NCBI RefSeq assembly: GCF_026230105.1
Contig: NC_079476.1
Location: 35,454,559-35,518,558 of the forward strand
DNA from: Diorhabda sublineata
Taxonomy: Eukaryota > Arthropoda > Insecta > Coleoptera > Chrysomelidae
Reading direction: 5' to 3'
Length of the DNA stretch: 64,000 bases
The first letter of the stretch is position 1, and the number at the start of each line of letters is the position of its first letter. This document shows positions 11,462 through 22,560 of the stretch, one piece after another. The notes beneath the pieces were generated by a model, which was not told the origin of the DNA, searched no databases, and was given only the letters and a program-made list of their open reading frames with translations. Made by a program: the position numbers and the translations under genes.

Positions 11462-12538
11462 GTTGTTTGAAAAATACCATTGTATTGGAAAGTACACAAT
11501 CTATACATCATATGTTTCAAGTTTGAAGAAGCCACGTTGTTTAGTATTTGTTTGGCACCCAGCAAATGTGAACGTTTTCAGTGAATTTGTATGGAAAAAA
11601 TTGGTAATCGTTATTTAATACAATACTTTTATTTGAGAGGTCTTAGCCCAACCAAAATAAAAGCTAAACTAGATTCTACTGATATGGGTGAGACTGTTCC
11701 TTCGTTAACAACAGTAAAATATTGGATAGACCAACATCGTAGTGGTCAACCAGATGAAGTGACGACCCCAGAAATGTCAAAGAAAATCCAAAATGCGGTA
11801 CTTGATGATCGTCGACTGAAATTGTGTGATCTAGCATAGTAGGCATTCCAAAAAGTGCGGTACATCGGATATAAACTGAAAATTGGGACATAAGAAAGCT
11901 GTGCACGAGATGGGTGTCGCATTTGCTCACAATGGAAGATGTTTCTATCGAGTCCATTGTTTTGATTGTTCTTTTTTTGAATTATTTCACCGTTTCGTAA
12001 CCATGGATGGAAAGTTGGTCCATCATTTTACACCCGAAACAAAAGAACAATCAAAACAATGGATTGAAAAAGGAGAACCGGCTCTAATGAAATCAAAGAC
12101 CGTTTCATCCGTAGGCAAGGTCATGGCGTCGATTTTTTGGGATGCACGTGGCATAGTTTTTCATTGACCATCTTGAAAAAGAAAAAACTATCATCGGCGA
12201 GTATTATGCAAACTTATTGCAACGTTTGAGTGAATAAATAAAGCAAAAACGGCCGCATTTGGTTAGTAAGAAAGTGTTGTTTCATCAAGACAATGTACCA
12301 GCTCACACATCCGTTATGGCAATGGCCAAAATTAATCAATTAAAGTTTGAATTGTTGAATTGCTACCTGATACACCCAATTCGCCAGACTTGAAGAAATG
12401 GCAATGATGGCTTTTTTGAGAAGCTTGACGGTTCTTATTATAAAAAAGGTATCGAACATAGCCGACAAAAATATATGGAGTTAAAAGTAGATTACATTAA
12501 AAAATTGAACCATCCTCCTATATAGTTTTACTAACTCT
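11462..12538 (+). mobile_element. Mariner element, near full length, inactive
   Basis: A plus-strand mariner transposase pseudogene. The N-terminal helix-turn-helix region is open at 11591-11839 (82 residues; YLRGLSPTKIKAKL, TTVKYWIDQHRSG, VLDDRRLKLCDLA) and stops early. After a frame change, the first catalytic block reads RFVTMDGKLVHHFTPETKEQ (Asp kept; the usual ETW after it is altered), followed by GKVMASIFWDARGIVFH. The second reads KVLFHQDNVPAHTSVMAM (Asp kept). The third region (HPPYSPDLAPSDF in the family) is degraded to NSPDLKKWQ. Ends are similar in inverted orientation (TTTGAAAAATACC-type left, GGATGGTTCAATTTTTTAA-type right). An internally deleted relative lies at 58044-58450. Confidence 0.85.
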
Positions 12539-13715
12539 GTGCAATGTTAAATATATGTTTTTATTTGAATTATCTTCATATATTATTTATTTCCGCGTTC
12601 CTTCCTTCTGTTATAATTTTAGTTATTAAATTAGTAATATGTTTGTGTAATTCGAGGATACGTTTTTTTAAAAAACAAAATTTTTACAATTTAACAAGTT
12701 TCAAGCTTTTTAGAACTAACATACTATAACAATGTTTCAAAAAAACCTCTATTCCGTTTGGTTAAGGGTCGGAATGAATATAGTCCTATCGTAAAGGGGG
12801 ATAAAGGATAGTAGGGAAGGGAGGTGTGTATCGGCCCATCTGCTAGTTGTCTTTACTTTCCATTGCTCCACTCCCTCTTATATAATAGCCCTATAAATGG
12901 CTCGCTCGGATTTGAATAATCTGCACGCACTGAATTATTTATGGTATATTATCGAAGTAGTCAAACAAACAGAGCAGGACTGGTTCGGACTAAAAGGGTA
13001 GTCACTATTTTAATTTCATTAATTTTTACCTCTAATGAAAACACAGAAAATACCCACATAGATATTGTAGTAATTATCACGTAGTAACACTGAAATATTC
13101 TGAGCTAGGTTGTTTGAAATACTTAAAAATTTGCAGCTTTAATTGATATTGATCTTCTGAATCCTATCTTCCAGAGGTCTCCTTCGAACTTAAATAACCA
13201 TCGCAGCCTTCTTTTCTTTTCCCTCTTATTATTGTGGTGTCTGTGTTCCAGTAATGTCTTGTATTTTTACTGTATGTATAAGAAGCAGTTGATTGTTGAG
13301 TTCTTCAACATTTACAGTTTTTATTCCACTTTATCCCGGTACCACAAAACATAACAAGTTAAATAATCGAATAAAGAAAAATTATAAATCTGATGATGAT
13401 AACTGGAGAAGAACTGAAGACTGAAAGTTGGATGGCGGAAAGGCGTTTATAGATAATAAGAAAATATCGTATAGAAGCATAAGAGAGAGAAGCTCGCAAA
13501 AAAACTTTCATGGGGAGAGATGGGGATACTTTTATGTGCAGGTCTGGGATCGTGGTGATTTTTGGAATGGTCCTTTTCGTGTGGTACGCGCTTACTTTGT
13601 GTTTGTCCACCTGCTACGTCGCGGAATCTACGGAGGAGTACACACAGAATAAGATTGGAGGAGAAGAGCTAATAAGGAATTGGAGGAACTTTATTGAGAA
13701 ACTACAATAAGCTCG
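12539..13715. other. Non-coding; GC-balanced block at 12770-12960
   Basis: I see no gene. The block at 12770-12960 is less AT-rich than its flanks and carries no transposon signature; it might be a conserved intronic element. The stretch 13420-13700 has overlapping open frames on the plus strand that may belong to the non-LTR remnant that follows, but I could not align them to a family. Confidence 0.3.
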
Positions 13716-13958
13716 TTTATTAAGCGACAAAGAGTGAGATGGTTGGCACATGTCGAGAGACTACGTAGAGAACGGATGCCAAAATTAGTACTGCAAAGAA
13801 GATCAATAGGGAAAAAGAAAAAGGGACGACCAAGAAAGCGATGATATGACAGTGTAATAGAAGACTTAAGAAATAATAATGTTCAGAATTGGAAAGAAAA
13901 AGCTGTGAACAGAAAGGAATGGAGAAAAACTGTGTGGAAAATGATTCTGATGTGTTAG
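13716..13958 (+). pseudogene. Non-LTR retrotransposon C-terminal tail, plus strand
   Basis: The plus frame reads FIKRQRVRWLAHVERLRRER, then MPKLVLQRRSIGKKKKGRPR, then a stop where this family has Trp (RKRW), then EDLRNNNVQNWKEKAVNRKEW. This is the RWLGHVERM...G..GRPRKRW.D.V..DL....W...A.DR..WR pattern that ends many insect non-LTR ORF2 proteins. A single TGA interrupts an otherwise open 81-codon frame, so the copy is fairly young. The 5' part of the element is absent or unrecognisable. Confidence 0.8.
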
Positions 13959-15359
13959 AAATCATATATTGACTACTGATTTTGTAAATTCTGTAAAATC
14001 TTATACATTCTGAAAATATCTTCTGTATGTTATCTTTCTTTGTTTTAGTGATTAATAGTTTATTGATGAAACCTAATACCTACTTCAGATATGTTGCTAT
14101 AAGTAAATTACTTCTGAAAGGTTGTATTGAACGGTCTTTCTAACATGTGAAATAAACTTCGAAAAATAGACATCGAAGAACTAAAACCTCTGTAATTAAC
14201 CAATTGACTGGTTGTTTTGTTAGAATGTCAATTGGGAAAAGGAAACGCCGACAAGTTTACATAACCATCAGTCCTGTCAATCTTTTGAATTCCAGTAATT
14301 TGATATTATGTATATTTGAAGGGTTGATGCATCCTTACAAGCTTTGTAAACATTATATATTGCATATGTAATAATTTTGTAAACGTTTGAGATCACTGAA
14401 AAAATAAAACATTTCCGCTATAATGGAATACCATACAAATTGTTGCAGAGCAGAAAATATGGTTGGTATATTACTACAGGCGATTTATAGTTTATTAGTA
14501 ACACTAGTAACGGCAATCAAAATTTTATTTAAAGATCGTATTTTTGATATACAAAAGCTATTACATGATCTCTTAAAGTGACTTAGTTACTAGCAATTGC
14601 AGATTTTTACATTACAATTTATCAGACAATGATTATTTCGTTATAATTAGCAAATTAATTGGAGTTTAATTAATCCTATATCAATTTCAAATAATTATTT
14701 AATATAATTCAGAAAATGAGCTGCTCTAATTAATTTAGAATACCTATTGAAACAATTATCGTATTTATGAGTTACAAGAATTCACAAAATATTAATATTA
14801 TAGCATTTATTAATTATACAATCAACATTTTTCTACTTATCATTAAGTTGGATTGAATTGAGCATGAAGGTTTAATCTATGGAGGGTAGAAGTATTTCAT
14901 ATGAGATAAAAGTTTGAAAATAACAGCTCAAAAACCTTCCAGACTGGCCCTGGTGTAAACTTAATTATACCTAAGTGGAAGTATTAAAATTAGGATTTTA
15001 ATAACGTAATCATTCATTTCAATTTTTGCATAAATAGTTTATTTACAGTTTAGAGCCTATTCTGTGAATTCCTAGCTTCAGGATAGCAAGAAACTGAAAG
15101 AGTTTTTGGCATTCGCCACAAATTTAAAAGTGTAGCTCTTAACTATATAGTTTCAAAACTGAAGAAACTATAATCGATAAGCTTTTAAATTATAGAAAAA
15201 ATTGACTTGTGAAAAAGCCAATAATAGAGGTCAATCATTCGAATTCGTATCAAAGTTTTGAATAATCTATCAGTCAAAAAAAACCAAAGCAATGGCTTCT
15301 TCTTCTTCTTGTATCTTTTCTGTAGGCAAATCTGCTTATTTCATTCTTTTGTAGTGATT
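13959..15359. other. AT-rich stretch with one MITE terminus
   Basis: No gene recognised. At 14879 the sequence TATGGAGGGTAGAAGT nearly repeats the terminus of the MITE at 19267-19634, so a fragment of that family probably lies here. Its other end was not found. Confidence 0.45.
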
Positions 15360-15560
15360 TCAAGTTATATTATCGCTCCATCTTTTCCGGGGTCGACCGA
15401 CACTTCTTCTCCCGGCCGGCGATTTGTCTCTTGCGATCTTTACTACCCTATCATCTGTCATTCTACTTATATGGTTGTTCCATTCTTTTTTTCTATTCAA
15501 TAACCACTGCAGGGTTGTTGGGTGGATTGAGTAGCTCAATGACTCTGTAGCCGGTCCCAA
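15360..15560 (-). pseudogene. Non-LTR retrotransposon C-terminal tail, minus strand
   Basis: A 66-codon minus-strand frame contains RKKEWNNHISRMTDDRVVKI, then ARDKSPAGRRSVGRPRKRW and SDNI before the stop. This is the RK.EWN.HISRM...R.V..ARD.SP.GRRSVGRPRKRW.DN tail of an insect non-LTR family. It appears related to the element at 56510-57807, whose tail also ends in a GRP..KW block. Only the extreme C-terminus is present, consistent with 5' truncation. The upstream half of the frame (to 15560) is not clearly alignable. Confidence 0.75.
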
Positions 15561-16574
15561 ACCCGGAAAAAAGGGAGCCTATCTGAGGACTTAAATACAT
15601 TACCGCTCATAGAACTAAGGTTGTGCCTCGAAATCAAAGGCTAAATGGAACAAATAAAAATATGGATAATTGGAATGGAAACTACTACTATTGATATGTT
15701 GGGGAAAGAAGTGTTGGCTGAGTACGAGGGTGATTCAAATATAAACCGAACACGAAACATTTTAACTACACAAGTGTCCCGTTTCTGAATGCTAAGAGTG
15801 AGTGGAAAGGGACATAGCAAGGGCGGTATGGCGGACGCCAGTGCCTCGTCGTCTCTGTATGCATTGGACTATTAAAGTATGTAAAACAGACGCAGGAACT
15901 GAAAGCCTGATCAGTGTTCATTGTTTTTAGAATTCGAGGTTGTTTCGTTTCATACTCAAAGGTTGCTTGGAGAAATATGGGCTTAGGTTCAATTAGCGTC
16001 ATGTGGTTTAAATAGTATTTGAAGATGAATAAACATGAAATATGAAGTTATTAACCATATAATACTAAAAAGAAGTCTTCTGCTGATTTATATTCGATAG
16101 GTATAAATCAAGAGTAAATATTTGTATACAAATAATAAGAAAATTGTCACCTAATATATAAAAACACCTTGTTGACATTTATACGCTCTTATCCTAATCA
16201 AACAAACATTTCGAGTATTTCATTTTTATGAATGAAATGAATGTATAGTTGAAAGAGCGGTCGATGAAAGAAATTTGTTCGTATGAAAGTGCTTAAAATG
16301 GCCTCATCTGTAAAGGTAAATAAGTACAAGGTGTAAAGACCAACAAACGACTCTTAAAAAGTTCCCTCTTGAAGTTTTCTAAGTGCATTAAGCCGGGATA
16401 ATCTAGCAAACGCTGCTTTTCGCTACCATTCACTACCAGGTAAATATTTTACGTGTATATAATAGATTGTACGACGAGCGGAACATTACAGAGATCATGA
16501 ACGTATCCTAGGAATGGAAATAAAGGTTAAGCTTTAATTATTTTTATTAAAATATTGTTTTTATTGAAATACAG
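15561..16574. other. Non-coding stretch, possible transposon end at ~15728
   Basis: GGGTGATTCAAATATAAACC at about 15729-15748 looks like a terminus of a mariner-type element seen in insects, but no transposase follows. No gene recognised in the rest. Confidence 0.3.
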
Positions 16575-17590
16575 TGTATTCCAGGACAACGTGCGTTCGC
16601 AATCGAAGCGTATTTCAAAGCCAATGATTCGTATGCAAAATTTTGTTCACGTTAGAATATACGACAATTACGTGACGTCTAATGTGATGATTTGATTCAA
16701 TAATGAGTGCGAAGGTTCCCTGCAGCAAGTTCAGCAGAAAATAACCCACGACCGGGACCCAGCAGCACGTCCAGAACGAATGAAAACATTGAACTCATCG
16801 CGGCGATAATCCGCGTAAGACCGTTTGTAAGAGAGCGGCTGCCTTATGGTGCACTAAATATTGAAGAAGTATCTTAAATTTCATATATTCACAATTCAAA
16901 TTGTGCAAGCGCTTAAGCCTAATAATCACAATATGCATAAAAACTTCTGTGAGATAATGTTGGAGCGATTTCGCACAGTGAACACCATCGTTTGGATTGA
17001 TGAAGCCCCTTTTCCATTTGAATAAGTGTAAACAAGCAAAATTTTCGTTATTGGTTCATAGTCCCAAAGTGACGGTGTGCTTTGCCAAGCGGGACAATAA
17101 TTTTTTTAAAATCATCAAGGGCAAGCAATTTCCGTAGACGGTGTTGCTTATAAACGAATGCTTAACGATTATTTATTTCCAACATTACCTGCCCTTCACC
17201 TTACATACATGGTTTCAGCAAGATGGCGCCATGCCACACAATGCAAGGGAGACCATGGCGCTGCTTCGTGATTTCTTCCCTAGCAAAGTGATAAGTCTTT
17301 TGGACTATTTTCTGTTGGGGTATCTCAGAAGTAAAGGGTACGAAACAAGCCCGGCGATAATCTTTGAACTGAAAAAAAATATCATTTGCGAAGTCAATGG
17401 CATTTCTGGGGCACTTATCCAGCGAGTAGCAAGAAATACCGAATCCAGGTTCCAAGAATATGTCCGACGTACCGGCCAACATTTGCATTTGCCTACTGTA
17501 TATTGATTGAAACTAGCATTGCATATGTTTGGTAGTTTTCTTGTTATATAGTTTTTAAATCCTGATTTTGCCACTGGACACCCTGTATGT
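16575..17590 (+). pseudogene. Tc1/mariner-superfamily transposase pseudogene
   Basis: The N-terminus at about 16580-16650 reads GQRAFAIEAYFKANDSYAKF, the DUF4817-like helix-turn-helix start of a DDE family common in insects. Near 17050-17080 is LVHSPKVTVCFA (family: HSPKVTVWCA). The C-terminal third is open at 17141-17506 with WFQQDGAMPHNARETMALLR (second catalytic Asp in QDGA). Then VISLLDYFLLGYLRSKGYE follows directly. The usual WPPRSPDLTP segment between ISR.. and CDFFLWGYL is deleted. The frame ends QEYVRRTGQHLHL. The middle is full of stops. The right side ends in ACACCCTGTATGT, a CAGGGTGT-type terminus. Confidence 0.8.
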
Positions 17591-17594
17591 CCAT

Positions 17595-18170
17595 ATGATT
17601 GAGGGAATACATAATTTTACACTACTATCTGAGGGTCAGGGGCGGCTAATGTCCAATAATTAACAATCCGTAACTAAAGATCTAAAATCAAAAATGATAT
17701 TTAAATCAATAAAAATTATGGTTTAGGAGATATGTAGATTTTTTGATCGTTGTACATCCAAGGGAAATCGTTCGAAATAAAGAGACATTCTGAAAAAAAT
17801 TATCATAAATTGTAATTATTCATTGAAAATAGTTACAGGAGGTATTGAAAGATAATCAAACATATCTTGAAAAACTAATGAATAAATAAATATTTGTACT
17901 ATATACAATATTATATACAATTATACTACTAATGATCGATGGAATAAATTTCCATTGAGACGCTACAAGGAAGAATCTTGGAGAACTCTTGCAAGTTCAA
18001 AGAAATATGCAAGGCGCTCACTTTGAACATTATAGTTTTTTGGTTTTTATTTTATAAGTTGTAGGCTAAAATTTTTTTTATGTTTCCTTTTTTTTCCCTT
18101 AGTAAGTAACAGTTCATTTGTAAATGTTTGTCTTATTACCTCCTGTAAGTATTTTCTCTGACATATCTGA
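17595..18170 (+). mobile_element. Truncated copy of the long-inverted-repeat Tc1/mariner-type element
   Basis: 17600-17850 matches the left arm of the element at 40068-41560: AATTTTACACTACTATCTGA, GGAGATATGTAGATTTT, AAATCGTTCG and TTATCATAAATTGTAATTAT. After it, at 17930-18170, comes the transposase C-terminal remnant on the plus strand, with a frame reading LQVQRNMQGAHFEHY. This is the family's final GxHFEHLL motif. The far arm is missing, so this is a deleted and truncated derivative. It abuts the transposase pseudogene ending at 17590. Confidence 0.65.
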
Positions 18171-18291
18171 GAAAAAGATATTCATTTATAAGGATTTTTA
18201 AACACATAGTATATCCATTTGAATATCCTTATCAAGGACAATTTGACGTCCATAAATTGTTTTATATGTTTTTAAATTGTCTTCATATTAT

Positions 18292-18985
18292 ACTAGCTTT
18301 TACCCGCGGCTTCGCTCGCATCGAATCCATTAGATAAGTATCAGAAATCATTATAATAGAAAAGAACGAACTCTGTAGCTATATTAAAACCTGAGATATA
18401 GATCTTTGAATGTAGAAAAATTGCCAAAAACCTACAAAAATCCATAACTCCACATTGAATGTCCGCGTCTAGCTCCTCTACAACTCAACCGATTAAGTGT
18501 TAAAAAACTCAAAACAAAGAAGGTGTTTCAACGAGTGTTCTTAAACCAAAACGAACTCTGTAGCTATATTAAAACCTGAGATATAGATCTTTGAATGTAG
18601 AAAAATTGCCAAAAATCTACAAAAATCCATAACTCCACATTGAATGTCCGCGCCTAGCTCCTCTCCAACTCAACCGATTTAAGTGTTCAAAAACTCAAAA
18701 GAAAGAGGATGTTTCAGCGAGTGTTCTTAAACTAAAACGAAGTCTCTGTCTTGAATAGAACTTGAGATATTGAGGATAGAACGTTTGTATGTGAAAAACT
18801 CCCATAAGTAATGTACAGGGGGAAATCGCATTTGAGTATAACTTGAGAATGGTGAAAATTAGATGAAATCCGATGGTTGATGGCTGATCTGTGCATCAAT
18901 ACCTTTCATTAAAAAAAAATTGAGCAAATCGGTTGGGTAGAACGCCTGAACGGAAATAATCAATTTTTTTAATATATAAGATTTA
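18292..18985 (+). repeat. Dispersed repeat starting with a CCGCGGCTTCGCTCGC end, with internal 185-bp tandem repeat
   Basis: The left end (ACTAGCTTTTACCCGCGGCT then TCGCTCGC) is a terminus I know from many arthropod genomes as part of a dispersed element; I cannot name the family safely. Two head-to-tail units start at 18365 and 18550 with AACGAACTCTGTAGCTATAT (period 185). A third diverged start lies at 18736. The right end carries CAAATCGGTTGGGTAGAACG and fades near 18985. Confidence 0.65.
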
Positions 18986-19266
18986 CAATACTTTAGATAT
19001 AAACATATTTTCTGAATATATGTATAATTTACAATCAAATGAACCATATTCAACGATTACTGCAAAATAACTAACTTTTCTTGAGTGATACATTTAAGTA
19101 CTGTACCCTATACGTATCAAGTCATGACATATTGAAAATCGATTTTTCTTGTATTGTGCAATGAATAAAAAATCGTACAGTCATGTACAACTTTAAACAC
19201 CCTATAAAACTAGCTATCAAAATAAGTATTATTCATATTATTATAAATTGTATTGAAATATTGTAT

Positions 19267-19634
19267 TATGGAGGGTAGAGGTAAGGAGAACCATCTCTGT
19301 GCTACAGAAAGTGTCCATCAAATCCTTTACTTCATAATTACTTGCAAAAATTCTTACAAATTCACAATAATTAATTAACCTTCAGCGTTATCTCACAGTA
19401 ACTTTTCTAGGTTAAGTTTACACAATTATTTTGGACTACTACTACTTTGAAATACTAAATTTTTTAGCATTGCATACTTCAATCTACATAAAATAACTAA
19501 GTTCATATGATATCTCGTCCGACAGGAGCGCCAATCTGGTCAAATTTTGAATTATAGTTTACCGTCTACAAGCGGACAGTTTTTAAGTTAAGTCCCGATA
19601 TGAGATGGTCCTCCTTCGACCTCTACCCTCCATA
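19267..19634. mobile_element. 368-bp MITE with perfect 8-bp target-site duplication
   Basis: The ends are inverted repeats whose outer 16 bases are identical (TATGGAGGGTAGAGGT), then similar through a CCATCTC block. The direct repeat TATTGTAT flanks it at 19259-19266 and 19635-19642. Inside is AT-rich and non-coding. An 8-bp duplication is typical of the hAT and P superfamilies, but the class is not settled. A related terminus lies at 14879. Confidence 0.9.
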
Positions 19635-19642
19635 TATTGTAT

Positions 19643-20470
19643 TAAGGTACGCTAATGGAAGTATGTAAGCAGCATTTCGAATATATATTTTAAGGACAGC
19701 CGAACGTCGTAGTCGTTGAATATTACAGCTCTCAGCCAACTCCAACTCCGTAATGTGAATAATAGGATCATTATGTGAGCGTTTCGTTGCGGAAGCAGAA
19801 TTCTATTCAAATGTGGCATTTTTGGAGGGGTTGAGACGCGAAGGGATGGTACGTGTTTGTGGTTATGGGTGTTTTCGAGAGGTTTTCGAATAATATGTTT
19901 GCTCGTCTGGAAAAAGATTATTTAGTCTTCAAAAACTTACAACTACCTTATTATTTGAAATAGATAACATTCTTCTTTTCACGAATGCTTACAATATATA
20001 AAATGAGATAGGCACTGTAACAGAAACTGATTTTGGTTGAAAGTAATTGTTCTTACAAGCCACAATTCGTCTTACTTCAAAGGAAGTTATTATATACACG
20101 AGTAATTTTTTCGTATTACTGATATAATATTTACTACAGCAACAGTCATGAGTACACCTTCTGGTATCAGGTAGTTAGTATGAATATAACCAATGATTCT
20201 ACAACTTCCACTGTATTAAAATTTTCATTTTCTCCTGATCTATTCGGTGCGGTAAAAGGTCGGGAATAAATAACTAACTGCTTCAATAATCTAAATTGTG
20301 TTTCCAGTCTCCTTATAATTGATCAAAAAGATCATAATCTCCATTGAAAACGTTGATATTTTGAAGAAATGGAGAAAATTTTTTGTTCATCAACATTCGA
20401 TAGTTGAATTTAGATTTTACTATTTAGTTTGCAGTCTTTCAGTTAGTTCATAACTTTCTTTGTATCTTAT
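19643..20470. other. AT-rich stretch without recognised features
   Basis: No gene or repeat recognised. Confidence 0.45.
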
Positions 20471-20474
20471 TGAA

Positions 20475-20865
20475 GTAGCTTTTCCAGTGAATATGTTAAT
20501 TCATTCATTTTTCGTTCATTGCCATAGTTTAAACAGTCAATTAAGAGGTGCTTCACTATAAAACACTATTGCACATCCCATATCCCGTCGTGATCATTTT
20601 TAGCGGTTCGTGTTGGTTCTGATTTGCTTTTCCTTGCCATTTTTCTAGGATTTTCTTCTTAAAAAATGCTTAAAAACCGATATGTACTATATAGTTACTC
20701 TTTACTGATTGCTCGTTGATAATCCATCTACTCTTTCTTCCACTATTCCGGTGTGAGATAGAACCCACATGATTTAAACATTTATCTTGTTGCTTCTGAA
20801 AGTGAGTAGCTCCTAAATGAAGGAAATAGTAATAGATAAGTGCTGAATCATTCATTTTCATATGC
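20475..20865 (-). pseudogene. Jockey-type non-LTR retrotransposon, RNase H/C-terminal remnant
   Basis: On the minus strand, fragments in different frames follow the order of a jockey-like ORF2 end. First, within 20670-20861, comes CLNHVGSISHRNSGRKSRW (like the SHVGI.GNE.AD block of RNase H). Then comes LEKWQGKANQNQHEPLKMI (like KWQ.EW...NKL..IKP), then VKHLLIDCLNYGNER at about 20510-20560 (like the final HILxECPxYxxxR motif). Several stops and frame changes separate them. It is a remnant only; the reverse transcriptase part was not seen upstream. Confidence 0.55.
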
Positions 20866-20870
20866 CATCC

Positions 20871-21845
20871 TATTTTTTGGCCAAACTGTCAAATACATAT
20901 TCGTAACGAGTTGCTAATTAACATCATCGATTTGATTAGTTCAAATTGGGATCACGCCACCTTATCCTTAGGTTTGCCTCTTTGTAACTTGCTGATTCGA
21001 AAAATAGGAAAGACTATGAATTTTGTTATAATGTATTCTGTATATTTGGGGACCTGGGAAAGGATTTCAACTGCTATATTGAACAATGAAATTGAAAACG
21101 TCTAATTAAATCATAAAAGACAGTTCACTAAAAACAAAATTCATATACTATATAAAGAAAAATTTTCCAAAAAAGTTCAGTCTTACCTGCAAAAACTACG
21201 TTAAGAGTAATTGATTATCTTGAATAAATGATAAACAACATATTCAATAGAAGATAAACAAATACTATAATCAATTAAGAAGTAAAATAGAACATCAAAA
21301 AGTATAAATCACTTTTTCTTACTAGGGACAAAGTATTTTAATAAATATTATATATTAATCATAAAGAACATAATAAATTATCAAAATGTTTAAGGAACAA
21401 CGACAGAAAACACCAAAAAATGAAGGAAATAATTGTAATAAGTGTGACTGTTTATATAGGTCAGACATCTCAGTATTTAGAAAATAGATTGACAAGTCAT
21501 TGTATTAAGTCACAACGAAATAGTATTTTATTTACAAAATTTACAAAAGAAAGGAGGCATTTTTGGTATAGTTCTTATACATTAAAATAAAACGTTGAGT
21601 GAGATTTCGAATTGTTTTGTAAAAATTTCAATGTAACTGTAAGTAATATAAAATTGCTTCTTATTCGTATATCAAAAGTTAAAATTTGACCATGGAAGAT
21701 AGAAAAGTATTTGTATGATTAAAACAGATTTTATTTCTATTTTCAAGAATTAGATGATCTATTAATTCATATATCAGAGTTAGGTAATATTTTGATAGAG
21801 ACGGAAACATTAAAAAAATCTCACTCAAATAAATAATAATAATAA
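20871..21845. other. AT-rich stretch without recognised features
   Basis: The open frame at 20911-21105 has no recognisable domain and is probably chance. Confidence 0.45.
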
Positions 21846-21849
21846 ATAT

Positions 21850-22560
21850 GAAAAGTGTAAGTGGTGGTAAGAAAATAAAGATGATTCAGAGAACGAAGAT
21901 ACTCCACCTACAGACAACAATGCCTAGAGAGACAATGGTCAAGGGAAGCGACATTCCCCTTACCAAAAATCGATTTTTCAACAGGAAATAAAGTACCAGT
22001 TTCCAGCATCGAAGAACCACCACAATTTGTTATTTCACGGAAAAGTTGGTGGACGAAATTGTTTTGGAAACAAATAGTTACACCAAGAACAAACTAAGAA
22101 ATAAAACTCTTTCCAAAGATTCATGGCATACATAGCGCGACACAAATAAGGAGGATTTTAGGCCTTTATCGGTGTTTTGAATATAGGAACTACGGTTTTT
22201 CCAAATGTGCAGGATTATTGCTCTACTAGCGCAATTACCAAGATACCATTTATTCTAACGTGTTCACTAGAAAAAGATTTAACCAATTATTATGGATGTT
22301 AAATTTGAAAAAAGTGATTCAGCATCAAACAGACATTAAAACACAGTCAGTAATTTTATGGAATATATCAATTCAAAATTTGCGGAACATTTGATACTAG
22401 AACAAGATAAATGTGTCAACGAATCGGTAGTAGAATTCAAATTAAAATTAGTTTTATGGTCTACAACCCGAATAAGCCTACAAAAAGGGGCATATGCATA
22501 TACGTTTTGGCGTAATTTCTAGTTTTAGATTATACGATTCAAAGTTGTAGCCACGACGTT
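21850..22560 (+). pseudogene. piggyBac-type transposase pseudogene
   Basis: Plus-strand frames follow a piggyBac transposase. At about 22110-22250 there is RFMAYIARHK and then IGTTVFPNVQDYCSTSAITK, like the (F)xGxxxLMGIxxxPSxxDYWS block. The following DRF/RF block appears as LEKDLTNYY. At 22370-22450, KFAEHLILEQDKCVNESVVE corresponds to the first catalytic region, normally (I/V)DEsMvpFkGR; here the Asp codon is AAC (22418-22420), so Asp is changed to Asn. NPNKPTKRGICIYVLA follows one frame over (family: NKPxKWGIKxxxL). Stops and frameshifts abound. The C-terminal third, including the cysteine-rich domain, is missing. Confidence 0.75.
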
